Assembly: GCA_964651495.1 (NCBI GenBank)
Contig: CAZYWP010000042.1
Span: forward strand, 1 to 20,733
From: CAZNVB01 sp964651495
GTDB taxonomy: Bacteria > Acidobacteriota > Aminicenantia > Aminicenantales > UBA8522
Reading direction: 5' to 3'
Length of the DNA stretch: 20,733 nucleotides
Under the pieces are notes generated by a model that was not told the origin of the DNA, made no database searches, and saw only the letters and a program-made list of their open reading frames with translations. Of this stretch, positions 6,707-14,355 are shown in pieces; position 1 is the stretch's first letter, and the number at the start of each line of letters is the position of its first letter. The translations under genes were made by a program, and so were the position numbers.

Positions 6707-7093
6707 TCAGACTCGTCTCCGCCGGGGCACACGGCAGCCGTTATGGGGAATGGGCGTTACGTCCCGGATGGATTTGATCTCCACCCCGGAGGCCTGCAGC
6801 GCCCGGATGGCCGATTCCCGGCCCGAGCCCGGGCCGGAGATCCGGACATCGACATACTTGACCCCAAGATCCCTGGCCTTGGTCGACGCTTCCTTGGCCG
6901 CCAACTGGGCGGCAAAGGGCGTCCCCTTGCGGGCGCCCTTGAACCCCGCCGTCCCCGAGCTGGCCGAACAGACGGCGTTGCCCTCGTGGTCGGTGATCGT
7001 GATAATCGTGTTATTAAAGGTCGCCTGAATGTGGGCGACGCCGAACCCGATTTCTTTTCTGACCTTTTTTTTCTTGGTCTTCGTTTTCGCCAT
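6707..7093 (-). CDS. rpsK: 30S ribosomal protein S11
   Basis: S11 sits on the 30S platform next to the E site and helps form the mRNA exit channel with S7. The 128-aa length matches the family (E. coli 129). The Lys-rich start is followed by FGVAHIQATFNNTIITITD and the C-terminal SIRDVTPIPHNGCRVPRRRRV, both diagnostic. It has 13-nt and 21-nt gaps to rpsM and rpsD, each with a purine-rich ribosome binding site. Confidence 0.98.
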   Translation of the reverse strand: MAKTKTKKKKVRKEIGFGVAHIQATFNNTIITITDHEGNAVCSASSGTAGFKGARKGTPFAAQLAAKEASTKARDLGVKYVDVRISGPGSGRESAIRALQASGVEIKSIRDVTPIPHNGCRVPRRRRV

Positions 7094-7106
7094 GCGCTTC
7101 CTCTCT

Positions 7107-7487
7107 TTAGCTGGTCTGAGCCTTCAGCTTTTTTATGGTATGGCCGCGCGGCCCCTTTCGGGTGCGCGCATTGGTCTTTGTCCGCTGGCCGCGGACCGGG
7201 AGTCTCCGTTTGTGCCGCAGGCCGCGGTAGCAGCCGATGTCGACGAGCCGCTTGATGTTCGTCGTGACTTCCTTGCGGAGGTCGCCTTCGATCTTTTCCC
7301 GTTTTTCGATGATCTGGCGGATCTTGTTGACCTCGTCCTCGGTGAGGGTTTTCACCTTCTTGTTTTTGTCGATCTTGGCTTCCTGGAGAATTTTGTTCGA
7401 TTTCGACCGGCCGATCCCGAAGATGTAGGTCAGACCGATCTCAATTCTCTTCTCCGGGGGAAGCGTGATTCCTGCGATTCTTGCCAT
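7107..7487 (-). CDS. rpsM: 30S ribosomal protein S13
   Basis: S13 is in the 30S head, contacts L5 of the large subunit, and reaches the P-site tRNA with its basic tail. The 126-aa product starts MARIAGITLPPEKR and carries the helix-hairpin-helix IFGIGRSKSNKIL, then GCYRGLRHKRRLPVRGQRTK and a basic C-terminus. It is a little longer than E. coli S13 (118 aa). It starts 11 nt after the rpmJ stop, behind a GAGGG ribosome binding site. Confidence 0.98.
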   Translation of the reverse strand: MARIAGITLPPEKRIEIGLTYIFGIGRSKSNKILQEAKIDKNKKVKTLTEDEVNKIRQIIEKREKIEGDLRKEVTTNIKRLVDIGCYRGLRHKRRLPVRGQRTKTNARTRKGPRGHTIKKLKAQTS

Positions 7488-7498
7488 GTTGCCCTCGT

Positions 7499-7612
7499 TT
7501 AGCCTTGTTTTTGCTTATGCCTCGGGTTGGTGCAGATAACCCTGAGGTTTCCTTTGCGCCTGACAATTTTGCAGTTGCGGCAGATTTTCTTGACTGAAGC
7601 TCTGACTTTCAT
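7499..7612 (-). CDS. rpmJ: 50S ribosomal protein L36 (zinc-binding form)
   Basis: This 37-codon gene was read directly from the minus strand, from the ATG at 7612 to the TAA at 7501-7499. The product begins MKVRASVKKICRNCK and keeps Cys11, Cys14, Cys27 and His32, the zinc-binding set of L36. It occupies the usual place between infA (11-nt gap) and rpsM (11-nt gap). L36 is a late-assembling protein near the L16 and 5S region of the large subunit. Confidence 0.97.
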   Translation of the reverse strand: MKVRASVKKICRNCKIVRRKGNLRVICTNPRHKQKQG

Positions 7613-7623
7613 GGTTTTGTTCC

Positions 7624-7842
7624 TTATTTGAATCGGTAGGTGATTCTCCCCTTGGTCAAATCATAAGGTGAAATCTCGACCAGAACCTTGTCGCCGGGCA
7701 AAATCCGGATGAAATGCTTGCGCATCTTGCCCGAAATATGGGCCAGAATCCTGTGCTTGTTCGCCAGCTCGACTCTGAACATCGCGTTGGGCAGGGTTTC
7801 GATGACCGTTCCTTCCGCCTCATAGACATCTTGTTTTGGCAT
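7624..7842 (-). CDS. infA: translation initiation factor IF-1
   Basis: IF-1 is an OB-fold protein that occupies the 30S A site during initiation. The 72-aa product starting MPKQDVYEAEGTVIETLPN matches the E. coli length exactly and keeps FRVELANKHRILAHISGKMRKHFIRIL and PYDLTKGRITYR. An in-frame GTG at 7851 would add three residues and overlap the map stop, but it lies within the AGGTGA Shine-Dalgarno (7848-7853) that serves the ATG at 7842. I therefore use the ATG. The gene follows map directly. Confidence 0.95.
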   Translation of the reverse strand: MPKQDVYEAEGTVIETLPNAMFRVELANKHRILAHISGKMRKHFIRILPGDKVLVEISPYDLTKGRITYRFK

Positions 7843-7847
7843 CAGCT

Positions 7848-7853
7848 TCACCT
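7848..7853 (-). promoter_or_regulatory. Shine-Dalgarno that fixes the infA start
   Basis: AGGTGA on the minus strand lies 5 nt before the ATG at 7842. The competing GTG at 7851-7849 is inside this site, which makes it an unlikely initiator. Confidence 0.6.
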
Positions 7854-8627
7854 TTGAAGAGAAAGCGGCGGGTTTTCCCGCGCTCCCAGACTGAGTATCT
7901 CCACTCCGTGCTCTGTCAGGGCCACAGTATGTTCGAAATGGGCCGACAGGCTGCGGTCCTTGGTCACCGCGGTCCAGCCGTCCTCTAGGATCTCCTCCTG
8001 CCAGTCTCCGGCGGCGATCATCGGCTCGATCGCCAGGGTCAATCCCTCTCTGATCTTGGGACCCCGTCCTGGATGTCCGAAATTGGGCACCTGAGGCTCC
8101 TCGTGCGGAGAATGTCCGATGCCGTGTCCGACGAAGGAGCGGATGACCGAGAATCCCTGTCCTTCGACATAGCTCTGGATGGCATGCGAAATATCGGAGA
8201 TACGGTTTCCCTCTTTCATCTGGGCGATGCCTTGATAGAAAGCCGTTTCGGCAACGGCAATCAGGGTTTTCGCCCGGGGGCCGATAACGCCGACCGGGAT
8301 GGTGATGGCCGCGTCTCCATAGAATCCATCGTAGGCAACGCCGAAATCGAGGCCGATGATGTCGCCGTCCCTGAGGACGCGGGTGGAAGGAATGCCGTGG
8401 ATGATTTCTTCGTTGACCGAAGTACAGAGCGAAGCCGGATAGCCGCGGTAGCCCTTGAAGGCGGGAACGGCGCCCATATCTCTGGCTCTCGTCTCCGCGT
8501 ACCGGTCCAGTTCTTTGGTCGTCAGTCCCGGCCTGACCATCGACTCGAGCTCGGACAGGATGCGGGCCACGATCTGGCTGCTTGCCCGCATGGCGGCGAT
8601 TTCCGCCGCAGTTTTATAGATGATCAT
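7848..8627 (-). CDS. map: methionine aminopeptidase, type I
   Basis: It removes the initiator methionine from nascent proteins with small second residues, after deformylation. The 259-aa pita-bread fold protein keeps all five metal ligands: Asp94 and Asp105 (GLDFG...GDAA), His168 (VGHGIG), Glu201 (IEPM) and Glu232 (HFEHTVAL). It also keeps the substrate-contacting His77 (EIIHGIP). The length is close to E. coli (264). It has no N-terminal zinc-finger or SH3-binding extension. The ATG overlaps the adk stop by 4 nt. Confidence 0.97.
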   Translation of the reverse strand: MIIYKTAAEIAAMRASSQIVARILSELESMVRPGLTTKELDRYAETRARDMGAVPAFKGYRGYPASLCTSVNEEIIHGIPSTRVLRDGDIIGLDFGVAYDGFYGDAAITIPVGVIGPRAKTLIAVAETAFYQGIAQMKEGNRISDISHAIQSYVEGQGFSVIRSFVGHGIGHSPHEEPQVPNFGHPGRGPKIREGLTLAIEPMIAAGDWQEEILEDGWTAVTKDRSLSAHFEHTVALTEHGVEILSLGARENPPLSLQR

Positions 8628-9295
8628 CTTAGGGCCTTGCCGGCCTCGGCCAGGGCGAGTCTTTGGTCGAGGATCCGAGACAGCCGGCCGAAGACGTCCT
8701 CGACCGCGCCGGATCCATCCACTCTCTGGTAGACATTCTTGGCCTGGTAGTGGGCTTTGATTTTCTCGGTTTGCTCTTTATAGACCTTCAGCCTCTCGCT
8801 GATCACGGCCGGCCGATCGTCTTCGCGCTGAAAGAGCGGGCCGCCGCAGACATCACAGCGGCCTTTGATCTTCGGCTTCTGGAGGGTGAGGTTGTAGATG
8901 GCGCCGCATTTTCGGCAAGTGAGCCGGCTTTGCATCCGCTCGACGAGCGTGCAGGCATCAACGTCGATTTCGATGGCGGTCTCCGGCCGGCTCCCGTCCA
9001 TGGCCTCGAGGCTCTTAACCTGGGCGAGGTTGCGCGGAAATCCGTCCAGGACATAGCCGGCCCGGCAGTCGGGTCCAGCGATCCTCTCCCGGACGAGGCC
9101 TTCGACGATATCGTCGCTGACCAGTTTTCCCTGGTTCATCTGCGCCTCGGCCTTCCTTCCCAGAGCGGTCTTTTCCAGGACGGCACGGCGGAGAAGATCG
9201 CCCGTGGAAATCTTGGGAAGACCGTACCTCTTCTCGATGAGGTCGCCCTGGGTGCCTTTTCCGCTGCCGGGAGGGCCGAAAAGAATGATCCTCAT
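8624..9295 (-). CDS. adk: adenylate kinase, long form with zinc-type LID
   Basis: It catalyses ATP + AMP to 2 ADP in the cytoplasm. The 223-aa protein has the P-loop GPPGSGKGT at residues 7-15, the AMP-binding segment ISTGDLLR, and GYVLDGFPRN. Its long LID domain contains Cys127, Cys130, Cys147 and Cys150, a structural zinc site found in many Gram-positive and other bacteria but not in E. coli. It lies between secY (5-nt gap) and map (4-nt overlap), the usual place in spc operons outside Proteobacteria. Confidence 0.98.
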   Translation of the reverse strand: MRIILFGPPGSGKGTQGDLIEKRYGLPKISTGDLLRRAVLEKTALGRKAEAQMNQGKLVSDDIVEGLVRERIAGPDCRAGYVLDGFPRNLAQVKSLEAMDGSRPETAIEIDVDACTLVERMQSRLTCRKCGAIYNLTLQKPKIKGRCDVCGGPLFQREDDRPAVISERLKVYKEQTEKIKAHYQAKNVYQRVDGSGAVEDVFGRLSRILDQRLALAEAGKALR

Positions 9296-9300
9296 CCCTT

Positions 9301-10683
9301 TTATCCTCGTCTTCCTTTGATCCGGCTGCGCCTCATGAACCCGTCATAGTGCCTCATAACGAGCTGGGCTTCGATCTGCTGCAGGGTGTCCATGGCCACG
9401 CCGACGACGATCAGGATGGATGTCCCGCCGAAGTAAAAATCAACCCCCAGGCCTTGGGTGACCCAGCGGGGAAGGTTCGCCTCCAGAAAATCGCCGATCA
9501 ACGGAATCCCCTGGACTTTGATTCCCGTGATCAGAAACTCGGGCATGATGGCGATGGCCGCAAGATAGATCGCTCCGATTAGAGTGATTCGGGAGAGCGT
9601 CGTATCGATAAAATCCGAGGTGTTCTTGCCCGGGCGGATGCCCGGGATGAACCCGCCGTATTTCCGTAAATTATCCGCCACATCCACTGGGTTGAAAACA
9701 ATGGACACATAGAAATAGGTGAAAAAGATAATGGCCGAGATATACAGAAGATTGTAGAGCGGCATGCCGATGTTGAATTGCTGGGAGATCCTCTGGATGG
9801 CCGGAATTTTGATCAACTGGGCGAACGTCTGAGGGATGGTGATGATCGAGGCGGCAAAGATGATCGGGATGACTCCGCCGGTGTTGACCCGCAGCGGCAG
9901 ATGGGTGCTCTGGCCGCCGTAGACCCTCCGTCCCACTACCCTCTTAGCATAGGAGACGGGGATGCGTCGCTGTCCTCGTTCTACGAAGACGATGACGGCA
10001 ATGACCGCAATCATCAGCGCCAGGAGGAAAATGAGCCTCAGGGGATCCATGTTGCCCGTCCGCAGCCCGGTGACAACGCCCTGCAGGCCGCGCGGAATGT
10101 CCACGACAATGCCGGCAAAAATGATGAGCGAGATGCCGTTGCCGATTCCCCGCTCCGAGATCTGCTCGCCCAGCCACATGATGAACACAGTCCCGGTCGT
10201 CAGGGTCAACATGGTCAGCGCCTGGAATCCGATGCCCGGGTTGGGTACGATCGGAGCACCTCCCGGGCTCTTCAGGGCTTGCAGGAAGACGCCGATCCCC
10301 AACGACTGGATGAAGCAGATCAGCAGGGTCCCGTACCGCGTGTATTGCGTGATTTTTTTCCGGCCGAGTTCACCTTCCTTGGACAACCTCTCCAGATATG
10401 GCCAGACGACCTGGAGAAGCTGGAGGATGATGGAGGCGCTGATGTAGGGCATAATCCCCAGGGCGAAGATGGTCATCCGGGACATGTTGCGCCCGGAGAA
10501 GAGGTCGATAAACCCGAAAATCGTCCCCTTCTGGACCTTCCAGAATTCGGCCAGGGCGTCGGCGCTGATTCCGGGATTCGGAATCTGGGCGCCGATCCGG
10601 TAAACGGCCAGGAGCAGCAAGGTGAAGAGCACCCTCCTCCTGAGGTCGGGAACGCTGAAGATATTGCGGATGCTGTCTAACAT
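9301..10683 (-). CDS. secY: protein translocase channel subunit SecY
   Basis: SecY forms the membrane channel for post- and co-translational protein export and insertion. The 460-aa protein (E. coli 443) starts MLDSIRNIFSVPDLRRR and shows the expected ten hydrophobic segments. It has the plug-region GRNMSRMTIFALGIMPYISASIILQLL, GLGIGVFLQ-type repeats, and the cytoplasmic loop VERGQRRIPVSYAKR that contacts the ribosome and SecA. The conserved FNPVDVADNLRKYGGFIPGIRPG is also present. The start overlaps the rplO stop by one base (TAATG), and a 5-nt gap separates it from adk. Confidence 0.98.
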   Translation of the reverse strand: MLDSIRNIFSVPDLRRRVLFTLLLLAVYRIGAQIPNPGISADALAEFWKVQKGTIFGFIDLFSGRNMSRMTIFALGIMPYISASIILQLLQVVWPYLERLSKEGELGRKKITQYTRYGTLLICFIQSLGIGVFLQALKSPGGAPIVPNPGIGFQALTMLTLTTGTVFIMWLGEQISERGIGNGISLIIFAGIVVDIPRGLQGVVTGLRTGNMDPLRLIFLLALMIAVIAVIVFVERGQRRIPVSYAKRVVGRRVYGGQSTHLPLRVNTGGVIPIIFAASIITIPQTFAQLIKIPAIQRISQQFNIGMPLYNLLYISAIIFFTYFYVSIVFNPVDVADNLRKYGGFIPGIRPGKNTSDFIDTTLSRITLIGAIYLAAIAIMPEFLITGIKVQGIPLIGDFLEANLPRWVTQGLGVDFYFGGTSILIVVGVAMDTLQQIEAQLVMRHYDGFMRRSRIKGRRG

Positions 10684-11129
10684 TAGAGCTTCCCAATGAG
10701 AACGGCCTGGCCCCCCGCTTTTTCGATTTTTTCGCGCGCCGATCGCGAAAATCGGTGGGCCGTTATTTTCTTGGCCGCGGCGATCTCGCCCCGTCCCAGG
10801 ATTTTGATCCGCTCCGTTTCCTTCTTGATCAGCCCGGACTCTTTGAGCTCTTTTGGACCGATCTCGGCAGCCTTGATGTCAACCAGGCGATCGAGGTTGA
10901 CCAGGGTGAATCCAGACTTGAAAATGTTGGTGAAGCCGCGCTTGGGCAGGCGGCGGTGGAGGGGCATCTGGCCGCCCTCGAAACCTTTCTTGCTGGAGTA
11001 GCCGGCGATCGATTTCTGTCCTTTATGACCGCGGCCGGCCGTCTTCCCCTGCCCCGAGCCGGGACCCCTCCCCCGTCTCTTATCCGTTTTTTTCGAGCCG
11101 CTTGCCGGATGTAAGTTGCTCAGGTTCAT
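10683..11129 (-). CDS. rplO: 50S ribosomal protein L15
   Basis: L15 is an assembly protein of the large subunit with a long basic N-terminal arm threaded through 23S rRNA. The 148-aa product begins MNLSNLHPASGSKK and has the Gly/Arg/Lys-rich GRGPGSGQGKTAGRGHKGQK stretch and FEGGQMPLHRRLPKRGF, all diagnostic. Its ATG overlaps the rpmD stop by 4 nt and its stop overlaps the secY start by 1 nt, so coupling runs on both sides. Confidence 0.98.
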   Translation of the reverse strand: MNLSNLHPASGSKKTDKRRGRGPGSGQGKTAGRGHKGQKSIAGYSSKKGFEGGQMPLHRRLPKRGFTNIFKSGFTLVNLDRLVDIKAAEIGPKELKESGLIKKETERIKILGRGEIAAAKKITAHRFSRSAREKIEKAGGQAVLIGKL

Positions 11130-11347
11130 TTCTCCACTACCTCCACCTTGACCAAATGCGAGACCTTCCGGATCATCCCCCGGATCTCCGGGCGGTCCTC
11201 ATGAATGACCTGGGAATTGATCTTGCGCAATCCCAGCCCCGCAACCGTCTCGTGCTGCTTCCGGGGATAGCCGATCACGCTGCGCACCAGGGTGATCCTC
11301 AGTTTTCGCCCTTGGGCTCCTTTCTTCTCGTCCTTTGTCCTTTTCAT
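11126..11347 (-). CDS. rpmD: 50S ribosomal protein L30
   Basis: L30 is a small peripheral large-subunit protein. The 73-aa product has an extra basic N-terminus (about 15 residues longer than E. coli L30). The family core follows: LRITLVRSVIGYPRKQHETVAGLGLRKINS, then the conserved MIRKVSHLVKVE. The ATG overlaps the rpsE stop (ATGA) and the stop overlaps the rplO start (ATGA). No internal ATG would give the shorter standard N-terminus, so the long form is probably real. Confidence 0.96.
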   Translation of the reverse strand: MKRTKDEKKGAQGRKLRITLVRSVIGYPRKQHETVAGLGLRKINSQVIHEDRPEIRGMIRKVSHLVKVEVVEK

Positions 11348-11868
11348 GGCTTTACCGTTTCCCTGATTTTGCCTCTTTTTTCGGAGACACTCTCAGGGCT
11401 TCTCAGCTGCCGCAGGGCCTTCAGAGTCGCGTTGGCCACGCTGAAGGGATTGTGGCTGCGGATGGATTTAGTCAGGATATCTCTGATTCCGGCCAGCTCG
11501 ACGATCACCCGGACGGCCCCTCCGGCGATCACTCCCGTCCCTTTGGAGGCCGGCCGGAGTATGACCGTTCCCGCGCCATCCTCCCCCCGGACCAGATGGG
11601 GGATGGTCGTGCCGGCGAGGGGAACCGTAATCAGATGTTTCTTGGCATTCTCCACGGCCTTGGAAATAGCCTGAGGAACTTCCCGGGCTTTCCCTTTTCC
11701 GACGCCCACCGTCCCGTGCTCGTTACCCACGGCGGCCAGGGCGGAAAAACTGAGGTTTTTTCCGCCTTTGACGACTTTTGTGACGCGCCGGATGGAGATC
11801 ACCTGATCCCTGAGCTCAACTTCGGCTGACTCCTCTGCTCCCGTGTGTTTCAAATGTCTCTGGTCCAC
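11344..11868 (-). CDS. rpsE: 30S ribosomal protein S5
   Basis: S5 helps form the mRNA entry site and affects decoding accuracy. The 174-aa product has a charged N-terminal extension and then the double-stranded RNA-binding-like fold (VTKVVKGGKNLSFSALAAVG). GVGKGKAREVPQAI and IRSHNPFSVANATLKAL follow. The start is GTG at 11868, preceded by GGAGGAAGAAGA, which gives a well-placed Shine-Dalgarno. There is no ATG near the N-terminus that would keep the extension. The gene lies 34 nt after rplR. Confidence 0.97.
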   Translation of the reverse strand: MDQRHLKHTGAEESAEVELRDQVISIRRVTKVVKGGKNLSFSALAAVGNEHGTVGVGKGKAREVPQAISKAVENAKKHLITVPLAGTTIPHLVRGEDGAGTVILRPASKGTGVIAGGAVRVIVELAGIRDILTKSIRSHNPFSVANATLKALRQLRSPESVSEKRGKIRETVKP

Positions 11869-11902
11869 TCTTCTTCCTCCTTAATTGCCTATCCGTCCGG
11901 CA

Positions 11903-12277
11903 TCAGAACGCCAGGCCTCCCTTTCTCATGGCCTCGGCGAGCGCCTTGACTCGGCCATGGTAGGGATATGTTCCTCGATCGAAGACGACCTTGGCGATCT
12001 CTTTTTCCTTCAGCCGCCGGGCCAAGACCTCGCCCAGGTTCTCGCAGGCGCCCGCGTTCTTGGTGGTCTTGTTCTTTTCCTTGAACCCTTTTTCCAGGGT
12101 GCAGGCGGCGGCTATGACCATCCCGTTCTCATCATTGATGGCCTGGGCATAGACATAGCGATTGCTTTTGAACACGAACACCCTTGGCCTCTCGGCCGTC
12201 CCGCGGATCTTCGCCCGTATCCTTCTGCGGATTCTGGTTTTGGTTTTCTTTTTCTGTTCGGCCTTATCTTTATGCAC
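11903..12277 (-). CDS. rplR: 50S ribosomal protein L18
   Basis: L18 binds 5S rRNA and, with L5, anchors it in the central protuberance. The 124-aa product has a long basic N-terminal arm (Lys/Arg-rich to about residue 25). RPRVFVFKSNRYVYAQAIND and the C-terminal VVFDRGTYPYHGRVKALAEAMRKGGLAF are diagnostic. It starts with GTG at 12277, inside rplF, with an 8-nt overlap. No alternative ATG exists before the conserved core. Confidence 0.97.
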   Translation of the reverse strand: MHKDKAEQKKKTKTRIRRRIRAKIRGTAERPRVFVFKSNRYVYAQAINDENGMVIAAACTLEKGFKEKNKTTKNAGACENLGEVLARRLKEKEIAKVVFDRGTYPYHGRVKALAEAMRKGGLAF

Positions 12278-12815
12278 CGGCCACCCCCGCCTTCCGTTCT
12301 TTCTTGATCAGACGTTCGCCGACATAGCGGATGCCCTTGAGTTTGTACGGATCGGGCCTGCGAAACCGCTTGATCTCCTCGGCGACTTGACCGACCTGCT
12401 GCTTATCGTTTCCTTTGACCGTGATCAGGGTCGGCTTTTCCACAATGATCTGGATGCCCGCTGGAATCTTGTACTGGACCGGCCTGGAATATCCGACGCT
12501 CAGCTCCAGATGATCCTTCTCCAGCTTGGCCCGGTAACCGACTCCGACGATCTCCAGCTGCTTGGCAAATCCCGACGTGATCCCAACTACGGCGTTCCGC
12601 GCCAGGCTGCGGACGAGGCCGTGATTGGTCTTCATCTCCTTGGAGTCGTCCGCCCGGGTAAAAATGAGCTTTTTGTCTTCCACTCTGGCCTGGATTCCAG
12701 GGAATAAGGGCGATTCGAGCTTTCCTTTGGCGGACTCAAAATAGATCTTGTCCGCCTGAATAGTCACCTTTACTCCATCCGGCAACTCGATCGGCTTGCG
12801 TCCCACTCTTGACAT
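12270..12815 (-). CDS. rplF: 50S ribosomal protein L6
   Basis: L6 lies near the sarcin-ricin loop and the factor-binding site. The ATG at 12815 gives 181 residues starting MSRVGRKPIELPDGV, the standard family start (E. coli 177). A frame extending to 12851 is rejected because a Shine-Dalgarno (AAGGGAGAG, 12831-12823) sits 7 nt before this ATG and the extra residues are not conserved. The C-terminal half has VGVGYRAKLEKDHLELSVGYSRPV and KGIRYVGE. It overlaps rplR by 8 nt. Confidence 0.97.
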   Translation of the reverse strand: MSRVGRKPIELPDGVKVTIQADKIYFESAKGKLESPLFPGIQARVEDKKLIFTRADDSKEMKTNHGLVRSLARNAVVGITSGFAKQLEIVGVGYRAKLEKDHLELSVGYSRPVQYKIPAGIQIIVEKPTLITVKGNDKQQVGQVAEEIKRFRRPDPYKLKGIRYVGERLIKKERKAGVAGA

Positions 12816-12822
12816 CTTCCGG

Positions 12823-12831
12823 CTCTCCCTT
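12823..12831 (-). promoter_or_regulatory. Shine-Dalgarno that fixes the rplF start
   Basis: AAGGGAGAG on the minus strand is 7 nt before the ATG at 12815, supporting this start over the longer frame that would begin inside rpsH. Confidence 0.6.
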
Positions 12832-12840
12832 TTTCCGACT

Positions 12841-13239
12841 TCACCAGACAAAACAGAGGATCTCTCCGCCGAGCCCCATCTCTTCGCACCTGCTCCCGGT
12901 CATGATTCCTTTCGACGTCGAGATGACGGCGATGCCCAGTCCGTCCAGGACTTTGGGAATCGACTCGCGGGTGCAGAAGAGGCGGCAGCCCGGCCGGCTG
13001 ACACGACGAAGCCCGTAGATGACGCTCTGGCTGTCATCGGTATATTTCAGGGCGATATTCAAGAACCCCTGTTTATTGTCGTCGACCACCTTGAAATTGC
13101 GGATATAGCCTTCCTCCTTGAGGATCTTGGCGATTTCCACCTTTAATTTCGAGGACGGAATCAGGACCTCTTTTTTTTTGATTCTGGCGCTATTCCTGAT
13201 CCTCGTCAGCATGTCGGCAATCGGGTCTGTTTGACTCAT
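12841..13239 (-). CDS. rpsH: 30S ribosomal protein S8
   Basis: S8 is a primary binder of the 16S central domain and, in E. coli, the translational repressor of the spc operon. The 132-aa product starts MSQTDPIADMLTRIRNS. It ends with RPGCRLFCTRESIPKVLDGLGIAVISTSKG and GGEILCFVW, all conserved (E. coli 130). A 21-nt gap separates it from rpsN. I could not identify an S8-binding mimic near rplX-rplE by eye. Confidence 0.98.
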   Translation of the reverse strand: MSQTDPIADMLTRIRNSARIKKKEVLIPSSKLKVEIAKILKEEGYIRNFKVVDDNKQGFLNIALKYTDDSQSVIYGLRRVSRPGCRLFCTRESIPKVLDGLGIAVISTSKGIMTGSRCEEMGLGGEILCFVW

Positions 13240-13260
13240 CGCGCTTTCCTTTCCTCGGAT

Positions 13261-13446
13261 TCACCACGACGCCTTGATGAGCCCGGGGATTTCTCCCTTC
13301 AGGGCCAATTCACGCAGGCAGAGCCGGCACATATCAAACTTGCGGTAGTACCCCTTCGGGCGACCGCAGATCCGGCAGCGCCTTTTTTTTCGGACCGCGT
13401 ACTTGGGCTCACGCAGGTATTTGGCCATGGCTGATGTAGTTGACAT
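13261..13446 (-). CDS. rpsN: 30S ribosomal protein S14, type Z (zinc-binding)
   Basis: S14 is in the 30S head next to S3 and S10. The 61-aa product is exactly the length of the short zinc-binding form (often called RpsZ). It has Cys24, Cys27, Cys40 and Cys43 (CRICGRP...CRLC) and the terminal GEIPGLIKASW. GGAAGGACACG before the ATG at 13446 is a good ribosome binding site and supports the full 61 residues over an internal Met7. The gap to rplE is 23 nt. Confidence 0.97.
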   Translation of the reverse strand: MSTTSAMAKYLREPKYAVRKKRRCRICGRPKGYYRKFDMCRLCLRELALKGEIPGLIKASW

Positions 13447-13469
13447 CGTGTCCTTCCTTTATGATTTCT

Positions 13470-14012
13470 TCAGGCCTCACGAAAAGGCATGCCCAACTTC
13501 TTCAGCAGGGCGAAGGCCTCTTGGTCATTCTTGGCTGACGTGACGATGGTGATGTTCATCCCCCTCGACCTCTCCACCTTGGTGTAATCGATCTCGGGGA
13601 AAACAAGCTGATCCCTGAAGCCGAGGGTATAGTTGCCCCGGCCGTCGAACGATTTGGGCGAAACGCCCTTGAAGTCCCTGACCCGGGGGAGGACGATGTT
13701 GACCAGACGATCAAAGAATTCGTACATCCTCCTGCTCCGCAGGGTCACATAACAGGCGATGGCCTGCCCCTTCCGCAGCTTAAACGCCGAAATGGATTTG
13801 CGGGCTCGGCCGATGACCGGGGCCTGGCCGGCGATCTGGCTGAGCTCGGCCTTCGCGGTGTCCAGAAGCTTGATGTTCTGGATGGCGTCACCGGCCCCCA
13901 TGTTGAGCACAATCTTTTCCAGCCGGGGAACGGCCATGCGGTTCTTAATCGCCAGCTCTTTCTGAAGCTCGGAGATGATCTCGTTCTTATATTTTTCGTA
14001 CAGGCGGCTCAT
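13470..14012 (-). CDS. rplE: 50S ribosomal protein L5
   Basis: L5 binds 5S rRNA in the central protuberance and contacts S13 and the P-site tRNA. The 180-aa product (E. coli 179) has PRLEKIVLNMGAGDA, RKSISAFKLRKGQAIACYVTLR, and DFKGVSPKSFDGRGNYTLGFRDQLVFPEI. The C-terminal GMNITIVTSAKNDQEAFALL is also conserved. It follows rplX after a 10-nt gap. Confidence 0.98.
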   Translation of the reverse strand: MSRLYEKYKNEIISELQKELAIKNRMAVPRLEKIVLNMGAGDAIQNIKLLDTAKAELSQIAGQAPVIGRARKSISAFKLRKGQAIACYVTLRSRRMYEFFDRLVNIVLPRVRDFKGVSPKSFDGRGNYTLGFRDQLVFPEIDYTKVERSRGMNITIVTSAKNDQEAFALLKKLGMPFREA

Positions 14013-14022
14013 CGCATCATCC

Positions 14023-14355
14023 TTATTTTTGTTTTTCCAGGCTCAAATCGCACTTATGACAAACCCGGATCTTGCTGCCGTCCTCCAGCACTTTCCTCTT
14101 CACCCTGACGCCCTGGGCGCACTCGGCGCAGTAGATCATCACGTTGGCCACCGCCAAGGGGGCTTCCCTTTCCATGATTCCACCCTGGATGTTGCGGCTC
14201 CGGTCGGGACGCATGAATTCCTTGAGGAAGTTGACTTTTTCGACAATGATCCGGTTTTCCTCGGGCACGACCTTGAGGATTTTGCCCGTCTTCCCCTTAT
14301 CCCTTCCTTTCTTGACGATGATCAGGTCGCCTTTTTTCAGGCCGATCTTGTTCAT
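14023..14355 (-). CDS. rplX: 50S ribosomal protein L24 with four-cysteine motif
   Basis: L24 is one of the proteins that initiate large-subunit assembly at the 5' domain of 23S rRNA. The 110-aa product has an N-terminal KOW segment (GLKKGDLIIVKKGRDKGKTGKILKV). The C-terminal half carries Cys76-x2-Cys79 and Cys99-x2-Cys102, a zinc-ribbon-like pattern known from thermophile and other L24 proteins but missing in E. coli. The start overlaps the rplN stop by 1 nt (TGATG). Confidence 0.97.
   Translation of the reverse strand: MNKIGLKKGDLIIVKKGRDKGKTGKILKVVPEENRIIVEKVNFLKEFMRPDRSRNIQGGIMEREAPLAVANVMIYCAECAQGVRVKRKVLEDGSKIRVCHKCDLSLEKQK

Noticed and set aside
9778..10680. 300-codon plus-strand frame opposite secY
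   Set aside because: It is a shadow of secY; the product is a low-complexity Asp/Gly/Pro/Arg string without domains.
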